Assembly: GCA_014804185.1 (NCBI GenBank)
Contig: JAAVAG010000083.1
Span: 1 to 6,034, forward strand
Source of the DNA: Lachnospiraceae bacterium
GTDB lineage: Bacteria > Bacillota > Clostridia > Lachnospirales > Lachnospiraceae
Length of the DNA: 6,034 bases
Reading direction: 5' to 3'
Shown here: positions 5,168 through 6,034 of the stretch, piece by piece
How positions within the stretch are numbered: the stretch's first letter is position 1
Layout: each line of letters begins with the position of its first letter
Notes under the pieces: generated by a model
Databases searched by the model: none
What the model was told of the DNA's origin: nothing
What the model saw: only the letters and a program-made list of their open reading frames with translations
Program-made: the position numbers and the translations under genes

Positions 5168-5857
5168 ATGCAGATAGGGAATCTTGGCGGCCACGGTGAT
5201 TTACATCAAATAACGGAGTGCATGCACGGGCATGAGCATATGAAGATCAAAGCGGATATGAATGGCGCGGCCGGGGCTGCCGCACAGTCGGCCGCACAGT
5301 CTGTCAGCAATACGGAGACGATAAGTATGTCCAATATCAATACCTGGCTGACAAATCTGCTGAACAAAAGCAGAAATATGTTTGGGCGCATATGGGGCGA
5401 CTCCGGGATTTCTTCCGACAATGCGGCGGGTACTATTGCGGCGGAGAGGAATGCATCCGCCGCGCAGCAGGGAGCATCAGACAGCGCGCGCAGCACATAC
5501 GCCGCGCAGTCCGCCGTCTCTGTGCACCAGAATATAGATATGACAGCGGCGGGGAAAGCCGGCACCCCGTGGTTTATACCGGTGGAACATCAGGGGACTG
5601 TCCGCACGGCGCACCCGGGAGGCATCCGGGAGCGGGTAAAAATGCGCTTTTCTTCGGTTTCCGGCTTTGTGGCAAAACATCTGCCCACGGGCAGCGGAAC
5701 ATTTTCCGGCATGAAGAAACATAAAAAGGAAGAGAATCTCACCAGAAAGAGCCATTATAAGGACGAAAAGTCGGAGATCGAATGCATTCTTACCGATGAC
5801 AGCTATCTGCTGGATTCCTATGATAAAAACGGGGAGTACAAGCAGATCGGGAGGTAG
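5168..5857 (+). CDS. Unrecognised Ala/Ser-rich protein with an N-terminal His/Cys cluster
   Basis: I do not recognise this 229-residue protein. It has no signal peptide and no membrane segment. The N-terminus holds a tight cluster, H9, H13, C18, H20, H22 and H24, within GHGDLHQITECMHGHEH, which could bind a metal ion. Residues about 34-130 are low complexity, rich in Ala, Ser, Gln and Asn (including AAQSAAQS at 37-44), interrupted by one more structured patch, NINTWLTNLLNKSRNMFGRI (56-75). Residues 145-200 are basic (KKHKKEE, RKSHYKDEK), and the tail is acidic with tyrosines (ILTDDSYLLDSYDKNGEY). The start at ATG 5168 is chosen for AAGGA (5155-5159) eight bases upstream. A TTG at 5144 would add eight residues but has a badly placed binding site. 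It probably shares a transcript with the PAP2 gene and the next gene. Confidence 0.7.
   Translation: MQIGNLGGHGDLHQITECMHGHEHMKIKADMNGAAGAAAQSAAQSVSNTETISMSNINTWLTNLLNKSRNMFGRIWGDSGISSDNAAGTIAAERNASAAQQGASDSARSTYAAQSAVSVHQNIDMTAAGKAGTPWFIPVEHQGTVRTAHPGGIRERVKMRFSSVSGFVAKHLPTGSGTFSGMKKHKKEENLTRKSHYKDEKSEIECILTDDSYLLDSYDKNGEYKQIGR
5279..5301 (+). repeat. 12-bp tandem repeat inside the Ala/Ser-rich gene
   Basis: GCCGCACAGTC occurs at 5279-5289 and 5291-5301, in frame, encoding AAQS twice. It is a short coding duplication that probably expanded the low-complexity stretch. Confidence 0.7.
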
Positions 5858-5918
5858 GGGATTTCTTTTTTAAAACAGGTATATTTGCAGACAGGCAGGA
5901 AAGAAAAGGAGAATCCAT

Positions 5919-6034
5919 ATGCTGCAGAAGAACGAAAAAGAAGAAAAAATGTGTCATGCATTCTTACAGCTTTTGAGGCTGTCGAAGACAAACAGGCAGC
6001 TTGCGGAAGTCTATCTGGATATGGACGAGGAAGA
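5919..6034 (+). CDS. Start of an unrecognised gene (runs off the right edge)
   Basis: ATG at 5919 has AAAGGAG (5905-5911) seven bases upstream, a strong ribosome binding site. The frame is open for 38 codons to the end of the window. The visible part begins with a highly charged Lys/Glu stretch (KNEKEEK), then a likely amphipathic helix (HAFLQLLRLSKTNRQLAEVYL), then an acidic run (DMDEE). There is no signal peptide, so it is probably cytoplasmic. It starts 61 bp after the Ala/Ser-rich gene, which suggests the two are co-transcribed. Too little is visible to name a family. Confidence 0.7.
   Translation, partial: MLQKNEKEEKMCHAFLQLLRLSKTNRQLAEVYLDMDEE

Noticed and set aside
5392..5724. Alternative frames (plus and minus) inside the Ala/Ser-rich gene, rich in Arg, Gly and Cys
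   Set aside because: Arg/Gly/Cys-rich translations are typical of GC-rich genes read out of frame. The chosen frame has a proper ribosome binding site and continues to a stop close to the next gene.
5858..5885. T-run (5865-5871) after the Ala/Ser-rich gene as an intrinsic terminator
   Set aside because: No GC-rich hairpin precedes the T-run, and a gene with a strong ribosome binding site follows closely on the same strand.

Overview
The window reads as chromosomal DNA of a low-to-mid GC Gram-positive anaerobe of the Clostridia, most likely a Lachnospiraceae-type gut bacterium. This is inferred from strong AGGAGG-type ribosome binding sites, a DegV family protein, an HdeD-like DUF308 membrane protein, a secreted NodB deacetylase carrying repeats of the FD-x2-Y(Y)...HY-x2-FG-x2-EGR type, and codon usage. 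No marker gene fixes the genus.

Layout from left to right. (1) The C-terminal part of an unrecognised acidic protein runs in from the left edge (to 460). (2) A complete secreted polysaccharide deacetylase follows (559-1590), then a GC-rich hairpin. (3) About 525 bp without an intact gene (1591-2115) is not empty. It holds the end of a tyrosine recombinase on the minus strand, two units of an unidentified ~31-residue protein repeat on the plus strand, and a third minus-strand coding scrap. This looks like the eroded scar of a mobile element, and it is visibly more AT-rich than the genes to its right. (4) A two-gene plus-strand unit follows: a six-helix DUF308 membrane protein (2116-2715) and ribulose-phosphate 3-epimerase (rpe, 2769-3422). 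A strong hairpin in the gap touches the rpe ribosome binding site. (5) A DegV fatty-acid-binding family gene lies on the minus strand (3480-4385), convergent with rpe. (6) A 194-bp divergent control region carries back-to-back promoters, a perfect 8+8 bp dyad over the degV -10 box, and a foldable degV leader. (7) A plus-strand run follows: a PAP2 membrane phosphatase (4580-5122), an unrecognised Ala/Ser-rich protein with a His/Cys cluster (5168-5857), and the start of another unrecognised gene that leaves the window (5919-6034).

The recognisable genes are mostly housekeeping and envelope functions: cell-wall glycan deacetylation, lipid or undecaprenyl pyrophosphate dephosphorylation, exogenous fatty acid binding, and the pentose phosphate pathway. 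The divergent degV/PAP2 pair could share lipid-related control, but this is inference from arrangement only. I see no defence system, CRISPR array, tRNA or rRNA. The parts least explained are the mobile-element scar, the degV/PAP2 control region and the two unrecognised genes at the right end.
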